From contig NZ_CP114901.1 in the NCBI RefSeq assembly GCF_027497175.1, positions 5,890,001 to 5,954,000 of the forward strand: a stretch of 64,000 nucleotides of DNA. The letters run 5' to 3'. This document shows positions 1 through 11,898 of the stretch, in pieces. Under the pieces are notes generated by a model. It saw only the letters and a program-made list of their open reading frames with translations. It searched no databases and had not been told where the DNA came from. Every line of letters starts with the position of its first letter. Position 1 is the stretch's first letter. This stretch comes from Verrucosispora sp. WMMD573. GTDB lineage: Bacteria > Actinomycetota > Actinomycetes > Mycobacteriales > Micromonosporaceae. The translations under genes and the position numbers were made by a program.

Positions 1-339
1 CCCGCCGCGCCTGTTACGCAGGGCGGCGAGGGCCTCGGCGAGGATCGCCTCCCCCTCGGCGTCGGTACGACGTTCCTTCACGTACGCCAGGTGGGTCTTG
101 TACGGCTCGGCCCGGGTCCGGCCCGGCGGATCCTGGGCGTCCTGGCCGGCGGGCAGCCCGCAGCGGGGGCAGTCCCAGACGGTCGGGGCCGCCACGTCGG
201 CGACGATCCGGATGTCGGTGCGGTGCCCGTTGCGGCACCAGTAGCTCACCGACCGGCACGGGACCGGCTGGTGGCGTTCGGGGGGACGTGGGGGCGCGGA
301 CCCGACGCGGGCGCCCCGGATGACGTGGCCGTTCGGCAC
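1..339 (-). CDS. rbpA: RbpA-family RNA polymerase-binding protein (3' end cut by window edge)
   Basis: Reads from a GTG (AGGAG about 6 nt upstream) for 113 codons to the window edge with no stop seen. The core has a WCRNGH segment followed by WDCPRCG, giving the paired Cys pattern of zinc-type RbpA proteins, and the conserved C-terminal run EPYKTHLAYVKERR followed by EGEAILAEAL, which resembles the sigma-interacting helix region. RbpA binds RNA polymerase with primary sigma and aids open-complex formation in actinobacteria. Location next to secG-tpiA-pgk-gap is the conserved place of this paralogue type. The N-terminal linker is Pro/Arg-rich and differs from the MGEAERGE-containing linker I recall from Streptomyces homologues. 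Confidence 0.85.
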   Translation of the reverse strand, partial: MPNGHVIRGARVGSAPPRPPERHQPVPCRSVSYWCRNGHRTDIRIVADVAAPTVWDCPRCGLPAGQDAQDPPGRTRAEPYKTHLAYVKERRTDAEGEAILAEALAALRNRRGG

Positions 340-419
340 GGCGCTGACTCCTGTCGTCGGAGGGGACCGCCGTCGACAGGGGTGGACGGCGGGCGACGCG
401 GTGCAGCGGGTGAAACGGA

Positions 420-455
420 CTGCGCGCGGCCCGCCGAGTGACGGACCGCGCGCAG
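420..455 (-). terminator. secG transcription terminator hairpin
   Basis: Arms CTGCGCGCGG and CCGCGCGCAG (10 bp, extended inward by CCG/CGG with a bulge) enclose a short loop, beginning about 22 nt after the secG stop on the reverse strand. No strong T-run, as is common in actinobacteria. Confidence 0.6.
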
Positions 456-477
456 ATTGTACGCCTGTGGGGTCGGA

Positions 478-738
478 TCAGACGCCCGTACCCACTTCGA
501 GCCGGAGCCAGAGGCCGAGCCCGATGATGCAGGCGAACCAGACGATGCCCACCAGGACGGTGTAGCGGTCCAGGTTCTTCTCTGCCACCGACGAGCCGGC
601 CAGGCTGGAGCTGACACCGCCACCGAACATGCTGGACATCCCACCGCCCTTACCCCGGTGCAGCAGGATCAGCAGGACGAGCAGGAAGCTCGTGATGACC
701 AGCAACACGATCAACGTGTAGGCGAACCAGATCGGCAT
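478..738 (-). CDS. secG: Preprotein translocase subunit SecG
   Basis: 86 residues, the usual SecG size. Two hydrophobic helices (about residues 5-25 and 61-80) flank the diagnostic loop LLHRGKGGGMSSMFGGG, which is the SecG signature. SecG joins SecY and SecE in the membrane channel and assists SecA-driven export. It follows tpiA by 95 bp on the same strand, the conserved actinobacterial order gap-pgk-tpiA-secG, and may be co-transcribed with it. A hairpin just downstream ends the transcript before rbpA. Confidence 0.95.
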   Translation of the reverse strand: MPIWFAYTLIVLLVITSFLLVLLILLHRGKGGGMSSMFGGGVSSSLAGSSVAEKNLDRYTVLVGIVWFACIIGLGLWLRLEVGTGV

Positions 739-833
739 GGCGGGGGTCAGTCCTCTCGTTACGATCCTCGCCCGGACAGTTCGGGCACGGCGGCACCGAC
801 CGGCGGACGGGCGGAGTCAAGGATAGCGAGCGA

Positions 834-1624
834 TCAGCCGGTGATGTGCTCCGGGAACCGGCAGATCTTCGCGAACTCCTCGGCGTCCAGGCTGGCACCG
901 CCCACCAGGGCGCCGTCCACGTCCGGCTGCGCCATGATCGAGGCGACGTTCGACGACTTGACCGAGCCGCCGTAGAGGATCCGTACGCCGTCGGCGGTGG
1001 CCTGGTCCACGGTCTCGGCCAGCCGGGCCCGCAGCGCGCCGCACACCTCCTGGGCGTCCTCCGGGGTGGCCGTCTTGCCGGTGCCGATCGCCCAGACCGG
1101 CTCGTACGCGACCACCACCCGGAGAACCTGCTCCGGGCTGAGCCCCTTGAGGGCGGCGTCGAGCTGGTCGGTGCAGTGCGCCACGTGGGTGCCCTGCTCC
1201 CGGACGTCCAGCCCCTCCCCCACGCAGAGGATCGGGGTGAGTCCGTGGGTCAGGGCCGCCTGCACCTTGGCACCCACCAACGCGTCGTCCTCACGGTGGT
1301 ACTGCCGCCGTTCGGAGTGCCCGACCACCACGTACGTGCAGCCGAGCTTGGCCAGCATCGAGCCGGCGATCTCCCCGGTGTACGCGCCGGAGGCGTGCGG
1401 TGACAGGTCCTGTCCGCCGTAGCCGATGAGCAGCTTGTCGCCCTCCACCACGGTCTGCACCGTGCGCAGGTCGGTGAACGGCGGCAATACCACCGTCTCC
1501 ACCTCGGTCAGCTGCTTCTCGGTGAGGCTGGCCGCCAGCTTCTGCACCAGCAGGTTGGCCTCGAGGTGGTTGAGGTTCATCTTCCAGTTGCCGGCCATCA
1601 ACGGCCGGCGGGGGGCGCTCGCCA

Positions 1625-1625
<1 letters not shown>
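834..1625 (-). CDS. tpiA: Triosephosphate isomerase
   Basis: 263 residues, full length. Interconverts glyceraldehyde-3-phosphate and dihydroxyacetone phosphate in glycolysis. Visible catalytic and binding motifs: GNWKMNLN with the substrate Lys near the N terminus, VVGHSERR with the electrophilic His, [11 protein letters not shown] with the base Glu, and the phosphate-binding GGSVKSSN near the C terminus. The ATG shares one base with the pgk stop (TGATG), so translation is coupled to pgk. Third gene of the gap-pgk-tpiA operon. Confidence 0.97.
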
Positions 1626-3918
<2,293 letters not shown>

Positions 3919-3973
3919 TCATCCCGGCCACCCCGCCGCGGTCCGAGGGACCTGACCGCCGTCGAGGCGGTGG

Positions 3974-4012
3974 GTACGGCGGGGAGCACCGGTGCCGGCC
4001 CCCTTGCCGTAC
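3974..4012 (-). terminator. whiA terminator hairpin
   Basis: Arms GTACGGC and GCCGTAC, continued by GGGG/CCCC inside, enclose a loop with the palindrome GCACCGGTGC. It lies 62 nt past the whiA stop and before the gap start region. The 3826-4073 interval otherwise shows only the short palindrome GAGCGCGCTC at 4029. Confidence 0.45.
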
Positions 4013-4073
4013 GCAGCGACCTTATCCGAGCGCGCTCAGCCACGCTGCGCCGGGTGGTCGCCCCACCGTCCTA

Positions 4074-5054
4074 TCAGACCACGAGCATGTCGGGCGTGAC
4101 GGCCGCTTCGGTATCCGGGATGCCGAGGTCGCGGGCCCGCTTGTCGGCCAACGCCAGCAACCGGCGGATCCGCCCGGCGATGGCGTCCTTGGTCAGCGGC
4201 GGGTCGGCCAGCGCGCCCAGTTCCTCCAGGGACGCCTGCCGGTGCTCCAGGCGCAGCCGGCCGGCCGAGGTCAGGTGCTCCGGCGCGTCGTCGGCGAGGA
4301 TCTCCAGCGCCCGGGTCACCCGGGCCGCGGCGGCGACCGCCGCCCGGGCCGAACGCCGCAGGTTGGCGTCGTCGAAGTTCGCCAGCCGGTTGGCCGTCGC
4401 CCGCACCTCGCGCCGCACCCGGCGCTCCTCCCAGGCCAGCACGCTGGAGTGGGCACCGATGCGGGTGAGCAGCGCGGCGATCGCGTCGCCGTCCTTGACC
4501 ACCACCCGGTCGACGCCGCGTACCTCACGGTTCTTGGCGGTGATGCCCAGCCGCCGCGCCGCGCCGACCAGCGCCAACGCCGACTCCGGCCCGGGACAGG
4601 TGATCTCCAGGGCGCTGGACCGGCCCGGCTCGGTCAACGAGCCGTGCGCCATGAACGCGCCCCGCCAGGCCGACACCGCACAGCAGACGCTGGCGGCGAC
4701 GACGTGCGGCGGCAACCCGCGTACCGGCCGACCGCGCACGTCGAGCAGCCCGGTCTGCCGGGCCAGCGCCTCGCCGTCCTTGACCACCCGGACGATGAAG
4801 TGGCTGCCCTTGCGCAACCCACCGGAGGCAAGCACGTGGATCTCGCTCGGATAGCCGTATACCTCGGCGATCTCGCGCCGCAGCCGCCGGGCCACCGCGC
4901 CGGTGTCGAGCTCGGCCTCCACCACCACCCGCCCGGACACGATGTGCAGCCCACCGGCGAACCGCAGCAGCGCCGCCATCTCCGCCCGCCGGCAGCAGGG
5001 CTTGGGCACGTCGACCCGACTCAGCTCGTCCTTGACTGCAGCCGTCATCGCCAT
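4074..5054 (-). CDS. whiA: Sporulation transcription factor WhiA
   Basis: 326 residues from the ATG with GAGGGG 7-8 nt upstream (an in-frame start at 5069 lacks this). N-terminal two-thirds is the LAGLIDADG-derived fold ([18 protein letters not shown], then [10 protein letters not shown]); the C terminus carries the helix-turn-helix ([20 protein letters not shown]). WhiA controls septation and sporulation genes with WhiB in Streptomyces. It is the last gene of rapZ-yvcK-whiA, 54 bp after yvcK. Two GACAC sequences, the reported WhiA recognition core, lie just upstream, suggesting autoregulation from an internal promoter. Confidence 0.95.
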   Translation of the reverse strand: MAMTAAVKDELSRVDVPKPCCRRAEMAALLRFAGGLHIVSGRVVVEAELDTGAVARRLRREIAEVYGYPSEIHVLASGGLRKGSHFIVRVVKDGEALARQTGLLDVRGRPVRGLPPHVVAASVCCAVSAWRGAFMAHGSLTEPGRSSALEITCPGPESALALVGAARRLGITAKNREVRGVDRVVVKDGDAIAALLTRIGAHSSVLAWEERRVRREVRATANRLANFDDANLRRSARAAVAAAARVTRALEILADDAPEHLTSAGRLRLEHRQASLEELGALADPPLTKDAIAGRIRRLLALADKRARDLGIPDTEAAVTPDMLVV

Positions 5055-5083
5055 TGTGCGTCCCCTCACGGACCGGTTCCGGC

Positions 5084-5109
5084 GTGTCGCCGGAGATTAC
5101 GTACGTGTC
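5084..5109 (-). promoter_or_regulatory. Candidate WhiA-autoregulated internal promoter
   Basis: On the reverse strand two GACAC motifs (5109-5105 and 5088-5084) are 21 bp apart, two helical turns, and bracket a -10-like TAATCT (5099-5094). The second lies in the short hairpin CCGGCG-ACA-CGCCGG (5093-5079). GACAC as the WhiA core is established for Streptomyces; its use here is inference. Confidence 0.45.
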
Positions 5110-6080
5110 TAACGATCGGCGCCCAGTACAGGCACCAGGGCGGCGCCCAGAGCAGCCGGATCATGACGGGGCGTGCCGTCGTCGACCGCGACGGGAGCGA
5201 GGACCAGCCGGGCTCCCAGGGATTCTGCCGCACCGTGGACCGGTTCGGGGTCACCGACCGCCTTCGCGTCGGCGAGCACGAAGTCGACAGTCAGCTCCGG
5301 CAGGTACCAGCGCAGCGCCGCCAGGTGATCGGCGACCGAGAGACCGAGGGTCTCCTTCTCGGCGGCGAGGTTGAGGGTGACCAGCCGCCGGGCCGGGCTG
5401 GCCAGGATCGCCGCGGCGAGCTGCGGCACCAGCAGGTGCGGCAGCACGCTGGTGTACCAGCTGCCCGGCCCGAAGATCAGCCAGTCGGCGGCGCCGATCG
5501 CGGCGACCGCCTCGACACACGCCGCCGGCGCCTGCGGGGTGAGCCGCAGCGACTCGACCCGGCCCGTGGTGACCGCGACCTGGTGCTGTCCGCGTACGGT
5601 GCACACCTCGTCGGGACGCGCGGGGTCGGCTCCACGGACCCGGGCCTCGATGTCGACCGGCTGACGGGACATCGGCAGCACCCGGCCGACCGAGCCGAGC
5701 ATCGCCCCCGCGTGCTCCAGGGCGGCCACCGGGTCGCCGAGCAGCTCCATCAGCCCGCAGAGCACCAGGTTGCCCACCGCGTGCCCGGCCAACCCGTCGA
5801 CCCGGCCGCCTGGCGCCAGCTCGGCGAAGCGGTGCTGGAACAGCCCCGCGCTGCGCCGGGTGGCGGGGTGGTCGCCGGCCAACGCCACCAGTGCCTGCCG
5901 CAGGTCGCCGGGGGGCAGTCCGCCCCGTTCGGCGCGCAGCCGGCCGCTGGAGCCGCCGTCGTCGCCGACGGTCACCACCGCCGTGATGTCCAGGTCCAGC
6001 TCCGGCGCGCAGCGCCGCAACGCCCGCAGCGAGGCGGCCAGGCCGTGCCCGCCACCGAACGCCACCACCCGGATCGTCAT
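5109..6080 (-). CDS. yvcK: YvcK/CofD-family gluconeogenesis factor
   Basis: 323 residues. N-terminal nucleotide/UDP-sugar-type loop FGGGHGLAAS, followed by VVTVGDDGGSSGRLR and the conserved PPGDLRQALVAL; later LIFGPGSWYTSVLPHLL. These are the hallmarks of the CofD-like YvcK family, which in Bacillus is needed for growth on gluconeogenic substrates and cell shape and binds UDP-GlcNAc. It overlaps rapZ by 4 bp (ATGA), and whiA follows, the conserved order that links cell-wall precursor sensing to sporulation. A catalytic role is not established. Confidence 0.92.
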   Translation of the reverse strand: MTIRVVAFGGGHGLAASLRALRRCAPELDLDITAVVTVGDDGGSSGRLRAERGGLPPGDLRQALVALAGDHPATRRSAGLFQHRFAELAPGGRVDGLAGHAVGNLVLCGLMELLGDPVAALEHAGAMLGSVGRVLPMSRQPVDIEARVRGADPARPDEVCTVRGQHQVAVTTGRVESLRLTPQAPAACVEAVAAIGAADWLIFGPGSWYTSVLPHLLVPQLAAAILASPARRLVTLNLAAEKETLGLSVADHLAALRWYLPELTVDFVLADAKAVGDPEPVHGAAESLGARLVLAPVAVDDGTPRHDPAALGAALVPVLGADR

Positions 6081-7006
6081 TCCCGCCCCAGGTCGCGGTG
6101 CTGGGCGTTGGCGGCCAGCCCGGCGCGACGCAGCCGGGCCGCCAGCTCCTCGGCGATCGCCACGCTACGGTGCTTGCCGCCGGTGCAACCGACCGCCACG
6201 GTGAGGTACCGCTTGCCCTCCCGCTCGAAGCCGGCCGTGGTGGCGTTCACCAGGTCCGCGTACGCGTCGACGAAGGCGTTCGCGCCCTCCTGCCCCAGCA
6301 CGTACGCGCTGACCGCCTCCTCACGCCCGGTGTGCTCGCGCAGCTCGGGCACCCAGTACGGGTTGGGCAGGAACCGGGCGTCCATCACGAAGTCGGCGTC
6401 CGGCGGCAGGCCGTACTTGAAGCCGAAGGAGATCACGGTCAGCCGCAACCGGCGGGCGTCCTCCCCGCCGAACAGCTCCTCGACCCGGCGGCGCAGCTGG
6501 TTCACGTTCAGGTGGCTGGTGTCGATGATGACGTCGGCCTGTTCGCGGGCCTCCTCCAGCAGCCCCCGCTCGACGGCGATGCCGTCGGCGAGCCGGCCGT
6601 CGCCCTGCAACGGATGCGAGCGCCGCACGCTCTCGAACCGGCGGATCAGCACCTCGTCGTCGGCGTCGACGAAGACGACCCGGGGGGCGTAGCCACGCTC
6701 CTTCAGCTCCCGGATCGCCTCCGCCAGATCGGTGGAGAAGGCCCGGGAACGCACGTCCAGCACCATCGCGGTACGCCGGGCGGCCCCACCCGCCTTCACG
6801 GCCAGCTCGGCCATGTCCAGCAGCAGCGCCTGCGGCAGATTGTCGACGACGTAGAAGCCGACGTTCTCCAGCGCCCGGGCCACGGTGCTGCGGCCACCAC
6901 CGGACAGCCCGGTGACCACGACCAGTGTGGTGTCCGTTTCGGCGGGCACCGCGGTCTGCTCACCGGGTACGCCCGCACGGTGACCGGTCGTGTGCGCCTC
7001 GCCCAC
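6077..7006 (-). CDS. rapZ: RNase adapter / nucleotide-binding protein RapZ
   Basis: 309 residues from a GTG with GGAGGG about 7 nt upstream. P-loop GLSGGGRST at residues 33-41; Walker-B-like VVFVDADDEVLIRRF; C-terminal domain ends with the conserved VGCTGGKHRSVAIAEELA. In E. coli RapZ binds GlmZ/GlmY RNAs and directs RNase E; the actinobacterial role is less clear but the gene is always with yvcK and whiA. The N-terminal 25 residues are a nonconserved hydrophilic extension. Upstream uvrC, its normal neighbour, is displaced by about 5 kb. Confidence 0.93.
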   Translation of the reverse strand: MGEAHTTGHRAGVPGEQTAVPAETDTTLVVVTGLSGGGRSTVARALENVGFYVVDNLPQALLLDMAELAVKAGGAARRTAMVLDVRSRAFSTDLAEAIRELKERGYAPRVVFVDADDEVLIRRFESVRRSHPLQGDGRLADGIAVERGLLEEAREQADVIIDTSHLNVNQLRRRVEELFGGEDARRLRLTVISFGFKYGLPPDADFVMDARFLPNPYWVPELREHTGREEAVSAYVLGQEGANAFVDAYADLVNATTAGFEREGKRYLTVAVGCTGGKHRSVAIAEELAARLRRAGLAANAQHRDLGRE

Positions 7007-7252
7007 CCGTCAACCCTCCAACCGTGCCGCCCCGGTCGATACCGACCAGGCATGGTCAAGCAGCGACTCTAGCTCGCCGGTGTCCGGCTTCGCGGACGCA
7101 CCGCCGCCGCCATGTCTCGCCCCGCCGTCCCCCTGCGCTGCCTCAACCTGCGCAACAGTCTGCGGGCTGAACGATTGCGCCCGGTGAAGCAGAGCAAAGG
7201 ATTGGAAGCTGATCGTGTCGGCTGACTGACGGCGGGCGACGTGCGACGCGGC

Positions 7253-7258
7253 TATCCT
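7253..7258 (+). promoter_or_regulatory. -10 hexamer for leaderless gene at 7265
   Basis: TATCCT ends 6 nt before the ATG, so transcription would start at or next to the start codon. Confidence 0.5.
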
Positions 7259-7264
7259 CCGGCC

Positions 7265-7918
7265 ATGGGCAGGCACGGGGCGCGGCTGCGCTGGGTGGTC
7301 GCCCTCGTGTCGGTCACGGTCGCGGTGCTGGCCACGGTGGACCGCTACGTCGACCGCGAGCGGGAGTGGACACGCGGCGGCGACCAGGTGACGGTGACCG
7401 TCGAGGCCGTGCTGCCGGAGCCTGACCAGGTGGCGGGCGCTGCCGTCGACTTCGGCTGGCCCGAGCCGGTGGACAACGTCATCGGTACCACCGACCGGCA
7501 GTCGGTGGTGTTGCGGCTGCGCTGGTCCGGGCCGCACAGAAAGGGCCACTACCAGGTCATCCTGCTCGACGGCCGGGTGGCACCGGCCCGGGTGGTGCAG
7601 CCCTACGCCGGCTGGGACGCCGACGGCGACACCGGTTCCAACTGGGCCGGAGCGTACGACGTGCTGGCCGAGCGGTACGGCTGGCTCGCCGACACCGCCG
7701 CCCGGGAGGAGCCCGACGGCACGTTCACCACCCCGCCGAACGTCGGCGCGGTGGGCACCCGCGCGACCGCCGACGGCGGTCTGGTCGCCGTCTTCCGACT
7801 GCTGCCCGACGCCCTCCCGATGACCGACCCGTCGCGCCTGGTGGTGGCGTTCTGCTACGTCGATCCCGACGGTGACGTGCGCTGGGCCAAACGGATCCCG
7901 GTCCCACCTGCCCGATAA
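7265..7918 (+). CDS. Membrane-anchored protein of unknown function
   Basis: 217 residues. One N-terminal transmembrane segment (RWVVALVSVTVAVLATV) follows a short basic stretch, so the protein is probably anchored with its bulk outside. The remainder is acidic and Trp/Tyr-containing with no motif I recognise; VVLRLRWSG, VVQPYAGWDADGD and LVVAFCYVDPDGDVRWAKR look like beta strands. An in-frame GTG at 7241 exists, but the ATG is preferred because a TATCCT -10 element lies 6 nt before it. It is transcribed divergently from rapZ and convergently with the SWIM remnant. Function unknown. Confidence 0.7.
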   Translation: MGRHGARLRWVVALVSVTVAVLATVDRYVDREREWTRGGDQVTVTVEAVLPEPDQVAGAAVDFGWPEPVDNVIGTTDRQSVVLRLRWSGPHRKGHYQVILLDGRVAPARVVQPYAGWDADGDTGSNWAGAYDVLAERYGWLADTAAREEPDGTFTTPPNVGAVGTRATADGGLVAVFRLLPDALPMTDPSRLVVAFCYVDPDGDVRWAKRIPVPPAR

Positions 7919-8005
7919 CCGCCCCCGCAGACCCCGGACCCCACGTTGACCTTCACCCCACCGAGTCCGATCTGACCTCCTGACAACCCTGGCACCTGCC
8001 CGTGG

Positions 8006-8326
8006 TCACAGACGCCAGTCACGCCCCGCCGGCTCCGAACCGTCGCTGCCCTGGTCAGCGGCGGCGGCGTACGCCAACAGCCGGGACTCCAGTACCCGGT
8101 CGGCGGCAGCCCACTCGGCGAGCAGCTGCGCCAACCGCCGGGAGGGAATCGTGTACGCCAGTTCGGTCAGCTCGACGACCTTGGAGTCGATCTCCACGGC
8201 CGACGGTGGTGTCGCCTGAGACGACCAGGCGAATCCGTCATCCAGAGCCGCGACCGCCAGCGCCACCGCATGGCCACACAGCTCCTCCGCCGCCGGGCAG
8301 TCGCACGGCAGCTTCGCTCCGGAGCG
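8006..8326 (-). pseudogene. 3' remnant of a SWIM zinc-finger protein gene
   Basis: On the reverse strand the frame ending at 8006 encodes a complete SWIM motif, CDCP (8305-8294) then CGH (8278-8270), followed by AVALAVAALDDGFAW and an acidic Leu-rich tail (RRLAQLLAEWAAADR) like the C-terminal part of actinobacterial SWIM-domain proteins. Upstream the frame stays open only to a stop near 8455 and contains no ATG, GTG or TTG before the motif; the first start (GTG, 8266) lies after the zinc ligands. The N-terminal half is therefore missing, and recQ begins where it should be. Read as a truncated gene; a short product from 8266 cannot be excluded. Confidence 0.6.
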
Positions 8327-8415
8327 TGGCAGCGTAGGTAGTCGACACGCCGGGGTGAGAACAGCTGGACTGCCACAGATCCGATGAGGCGCGCGAGCCC
8401 GTCGGGGATGGCTCG

Positions 8416-8421
8416 TAGAAT
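8416..8421 (+). promoter_or_regulatory. -10 hexamer for leaderless recQ
   Basis: TAGAAT ends 6 nt before the recQ ATG, and no Shine-Dalgarno sequence is present. Confidence 0.55.
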
Positions 8422-8427
8422 CCTCGG

Positions 8428-10308
8428 ATGGTCTCTCCCGCCGACGTGAGCGTCACCGACCTGGCCAGCTCCGACGCCCCGAGCGGGGAGAAGGTGACAG
8501 TCGCCCTTGAGGTGCTGCGGCGGGTCTTCGGGTACGACTCGTTCCGGGGCTTCCAGCGGGAGGTCATCGACCACGTGGTGGCCGGCGGGGACGCCCTGGT
8601 GCTGATGCCGACCGGCGGCGGCAAGTCGTTGTGCTACCAGATCCCCGCGCTGGTCCGCGACGGCGTCGCCGTGGTGATCTCGCCGCTGATCGCGCTCATG
8701 CAGGACCAGGTCGACGCGCTCACCGCGGTCGGCGTACGGGCCGGCTTCCTCAACTCCACCCTCGACCCGGACACCCGCCGGCTGGTCGAGGCGGAGTTCG
8801 TGGCCGGTGAGATCGACCTGCTCTACCTCGCGCCGGAGGCGCTGGCCAGCCGGGCCACGCTGAGCCTGTTGGACCGGGGTCGGATCGGCCTGTTCGCCAT
8901 CGACGAGGCGCACTGCGTCTCGCAGTGGGGCCACGACTTCCGGCCCGACTACCTCAACCTGTCGATGCTGCACGAACGCTGGCCGGGCGTGCCCCGCATC
9001 GCGCTGACCGCCACCGCCACCAGCGCCACCCGGTCCGAGATCGCCACCCGTCTCAGCCTCACCGAGGCGCGGCACTTCGTGGCCAGCTTCGACCGACCCA
9101 ACATCCAGTACCGGATCGTGCCGAAGCGGGAGCCGCGCAAGCAGCTGCTCGCCCTGCTGCGCGACGAACACCCAGGCGAGGCGGGCATCGTCTACTGCCT
9201 GTCCCGCGCTTCGGTGGAGAAGACCGCCGAGTTCCTGGTCGCCAACGGCGTCGACGCCCTGCCCTACCACGCCGGTCTGGACGCGGCGACCCGCGCCGCC
9301 AACCAGCAGCGCTTCCTGCGCGCCGACGGCGTGGTGATGGTGGCGACCATCGCCTTCGGGATGGGCATCGACAAGCCCGACGTACGGTTCGTCGCCCACC
9401 TCGACCTACCCAAGTCGGTCGAGGGCTACTACCAGGAGACCGGCCGCGCCGGCCGCGACGGGTTACCGTCGACCGCCTGGCTGGCGTACGGGCTACAGGA
9501 CGTCGTCCAGCAGCGAAAAATGATCGACACCTCCGAGGGCGACCTGGCGCACCGGCGTAACCTCGCCGCCCACCTCGACGCGATGCTGGCGCTCTGCGAG
9601 ACGGTCCGCTGCCGCCGGGCGCAGTTGCTGGAGTACTTCGGCGAGCCGACCACCGCCGGCTGCGGCAACTGCGACACCTGTCTGGAGCCGCCCGAGTCCT
9701 GGGACGGCACGGTGGCCGCGCAGAAGCTGCTCTCCACCGTCTTCCGGCTGGATCGGGAGCGCAACCAGCGGTTCGGTGCCGGGCACTGCATCGACATCCT
9801 GCTCGGCCGCACCACCGACAAGATCACCCAGCATCGGCACGACTCGCTGACCGTGTTCGGCATCGGCGGTGAGCTGAGCGAGCCGGAGTGGCGCGGCGTG
9901 GTCCGGCAACTGCTCGCCGAGGGACTGCTCGCCGTCGAGGGCGACTACGGCACCCTGACGCTCACCGACGCCAGTGCCGAGGTGCTCGGCCGGCGGCGCA
10001 CCGTGATGCTGCGCCGCGAGGCGGCGCGCCCGGCGAGGGCGGCCAAGCCCCGGGGCGCGGCCACCGTGGTCGCCGAGCTGCCGGCGGAGGCGGTCGGCAC
10101 GTTCGAGCGGCTGCGGGCCTGGCGGGCGGCCACCGCCAAGGAGCAGGGCGTACCCGCGTACGTCATCTTCCACGATGCGACGCTGCGCCAGATCGCCGCC
10201 GACGCGCCGTCCTCCCTGGCCGAGCTGTCCCGGATCAGCGGCGTCGGCGAGAACAAGCTGGCCAAGTACGGGGAGCAGCTCCTCGGCGTGCTCGCCGAAG
10301 CCGCCTGA
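8428..10308 (+). CDS. recQ: ATP-dependent DNA helicase RecQ
   Basis: 626 residues. Superfamily 2 helicase acting 3' to 5' in recombination and fork repair. Q motif region FRGFQREVI; Walker A PTGGGKS at residues 61-67; DEAH box with the RecQ aromatic loop in [17 protein letters not shown] near 159; motif VI in [10 protein letters not shown]; zinc-binding cysteines ([14 protein letters not shown], then CGNCDTC); RQC winged helix; and a C-terminal HRDC domain (about 545-620, ending [15 protein letters not shown]). The domain set is complete, as in E. coli RecQ. Its position inside the normally tight uvrC-rapZ interval is unusual relative to Streptomyces. Confidence 0.96.
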   Translation: MVSPADVSVTDLASSDAPSGEKVTVALEVLRRVFGYDSFRGFQREVIDHVVAGGDALVLMPTGGGKSLCYQIPALVRDGVAVVISPLIALMQDQVDALTAVGVRAGFLNSTLDPDTRRLVEAEFVAGEIDLLYLAPEALASRATLSLLDRGRIGLFAIDEAHCVSQWGHDFRPDYLNLSMLHERWPGVPRIALTATATSATRSEIATRLSLTEARHFVASFDRPNIQYRIVPKREPRKQLLALLRDEHPGEAGIVYCLSRASVEKTAEFLVANGVDALPYHAGLDAATRAANQQRFLRADGVVMVATIAFGMGIDKPDVRFVAHLDLPKSVEGYYQETGRAGRDGLPSTAWLAYGLQDVVQQRKMIDTSEGDLAHRRNLAAHLDAMLALCETVRCRRAQLLEYFGEPTTAGCGNCDTCLEPPESWDGTVAAQKLLSTVFRLDRERNQRFGAGHCIDILLGRTTDKITQHRHDSLTVFGIGGELSEPEWRGVVRQLLAEGLLAVEGDYGTLTLTDASAEVLGRRRTVMLRREAARPARAAKPRGAATVVAELPAEAVGTFERLRAWRAATAKEQGVPAYVIFHDATLRQIAADAPSSLAELSRISGVGENKLAKYGEQLLGVLAEAA

Positions 10309-10337
10309 GGCGCCGCCCACCCTCATCAAGATCCGCG

Positions 10338-10382
10338 CAATTTCGCGGATGTTGCTGTCTCAGGCGCCGCTGGCGATTTAAC
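10338..10382 (+). repeat. Left terminal inverted repeat of IS remnant
   Basis: 45 nt starting CAATTTCGCGGATGTTGC and ending TGGCGATTTAAC; pairs with 11899-11943 with about eight differences. Its tip forms a palindrome, GCAATTTC-GCG-GATGTTGC, like the repeats near 39002. Confidence 0.75.
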
Positions 10383-11755
10383 GCTTCGTGCGTTTGCGTC
10401 GCTTGATGATCGTTTTGTGGCGTGGGGTTGGTTGCTGGTTGCGGCTGCCTCCTGGTCGTCCTGGTCCTGGTCGGGAGGGTTTCGGTGGCTTGGCTGGTGT
10501 GGGTAGGTGTGGGTGCAGGCTGCGGAAACCTCGTCGGACCCGGAACGGGGTCAGGGTGGTGGTGGTCAGGGGTCGTTCCCAGGGCAGGCGTTGGTCGGCG
10601 ATCAGGGTTCGAGCGAGGCGGAGTTGGGTGTGTGCCGCCGCGACGATCCAGGTCCACAGGTCTGCTTGGCTGGGGTGGTCCAGGCGAGGTGCTGTTTGAT
10701 GAACCGGTTGGTGTGTTCGATGGCGAACCGGCGTAGGTAGGCCCGCCAGATCAGGTCAAGGTTGATCGGGTCGGGGCCGGCGGTCCACAGCCACAGGGTT
10801 TGTGGGTGCCGGCCTCGACCGTTCGGGTCAGGCTGACCCGAACGACGGTGCCGCGGATGATCGGGGCGGCCAGGCCCTTGGTGTTCTTCGCCGCCCACCG
10901 CCGTCGGGGACCCGGCTTGGGGTGCAGGCCGGTCCACGCTTGGACGTGGATCGGGCCGTAGGTGTCATCGACGGTGTGCACCTCGTGGGTGGGCTCCGGC
11001 CAGGTCGTGGGGTCAGCGCAGGCGAATCGATCGCCATGCTGTTTGGGTCGGCCGGGGCTGCCGGGGGTCTTGGCGGGCGGGTCGGCGTAGAAGACCCGGT
11101 CCCGGCGGATCCGACCGATGATCCGGGCGGGAGCGTGGGGGTCGGACGCCACCCGAGCTGTCGCGGTGATCGGGCAGTAACCGGCGTCCAGGCAGAACAC
11201 CGGCACCACACCCGGCCGGTGACGGGCCAAGCCCCGCACCAGGCCGCTCATCTGGTTGCAGGCCACCTCGGTGGCGTTGTCCTCAGGGTCCACCCGCACG
11301 ACATCGACCGGCGCGGTCCAGGAATCCGGCGTCGCGGACACCTGACAGACCCACTGGTAGGCCCAACCCGGCACCATCCGCCCCCGCCGATCGCCACCCG
11401 GATCAGGCACTCGACACATCCCCCGCCGCGGCGAACACCCCGCCTCCGGGCGCGGCCACGCCGTCACGTCCACCGCGAACACCGGCCACCACCCCGGCAG
11501 AACGCCGATCAGCAGGTCACGCACCGCGGTGACATCCACCCGCCCCTTCGACAAGGACGCGTACACACTGCCCCACCCCCGGCGCAGCGCCGGCTCCAAC
11601 GTCAGATACGGCAGCGATGCCACCGGACCCGGCGTGGTCAACACCGCATCCGTGACCTCGAACAACGTGTCCGCCCACCGCGTCAGGCACTGATACCAAC
11701 CCTGACGGAACTCCACCAACCGGTCATGGTCACCGCGCGTCGCTTCCCCACCCAT
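10378..11755 (-). pseudogene. Frameshifted transposase
   Basis: Three reading frames join into one protein. Frame one (to about 10800) gives VEFRQGWYQCLTRWADTLFE, FAVDVTAWPRPEAGCS, VPVFCLDAGYCPITATARV and the transposase-like HGDRFACADPTTWPEPTHEV. A shift near 10800 moves to LWLWTAGPDPINLDLIWRAY, RRFAIEHTNRFIKQHL (the C-terminal catalytic acid region), and a second shift near 10670 leads to DLWTWIVAAAHTQLRLAR and the basic tail IIKRRKRTKR ending at TAA 10378. Two separate shifts make programmed frameshifting unlikely, so the gene is taken as inactive. The start is uncertain; ATG 11755 precedes the conserved N terminus. Confidence 0.8.
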
Positions 11756-11898
11756 GCCCGCATGGCCCACAATGACGGCCACGGCCACCGCCTCACATCG
11801 AAGATCTTGGTCGATCCCGATAATCAGGCGGTGGCCGCTCCACGTCACGCCAACACACCGAACGAACCAGACGCCACCTGCACCACCCCGACCCACGA

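Noticed and set aside
10378..11755. Transposase made by programmed frameshifting
   Set aside because: Two separate shifts are needed and neither site shows the A-rich slippery sequence and hairpin expected.
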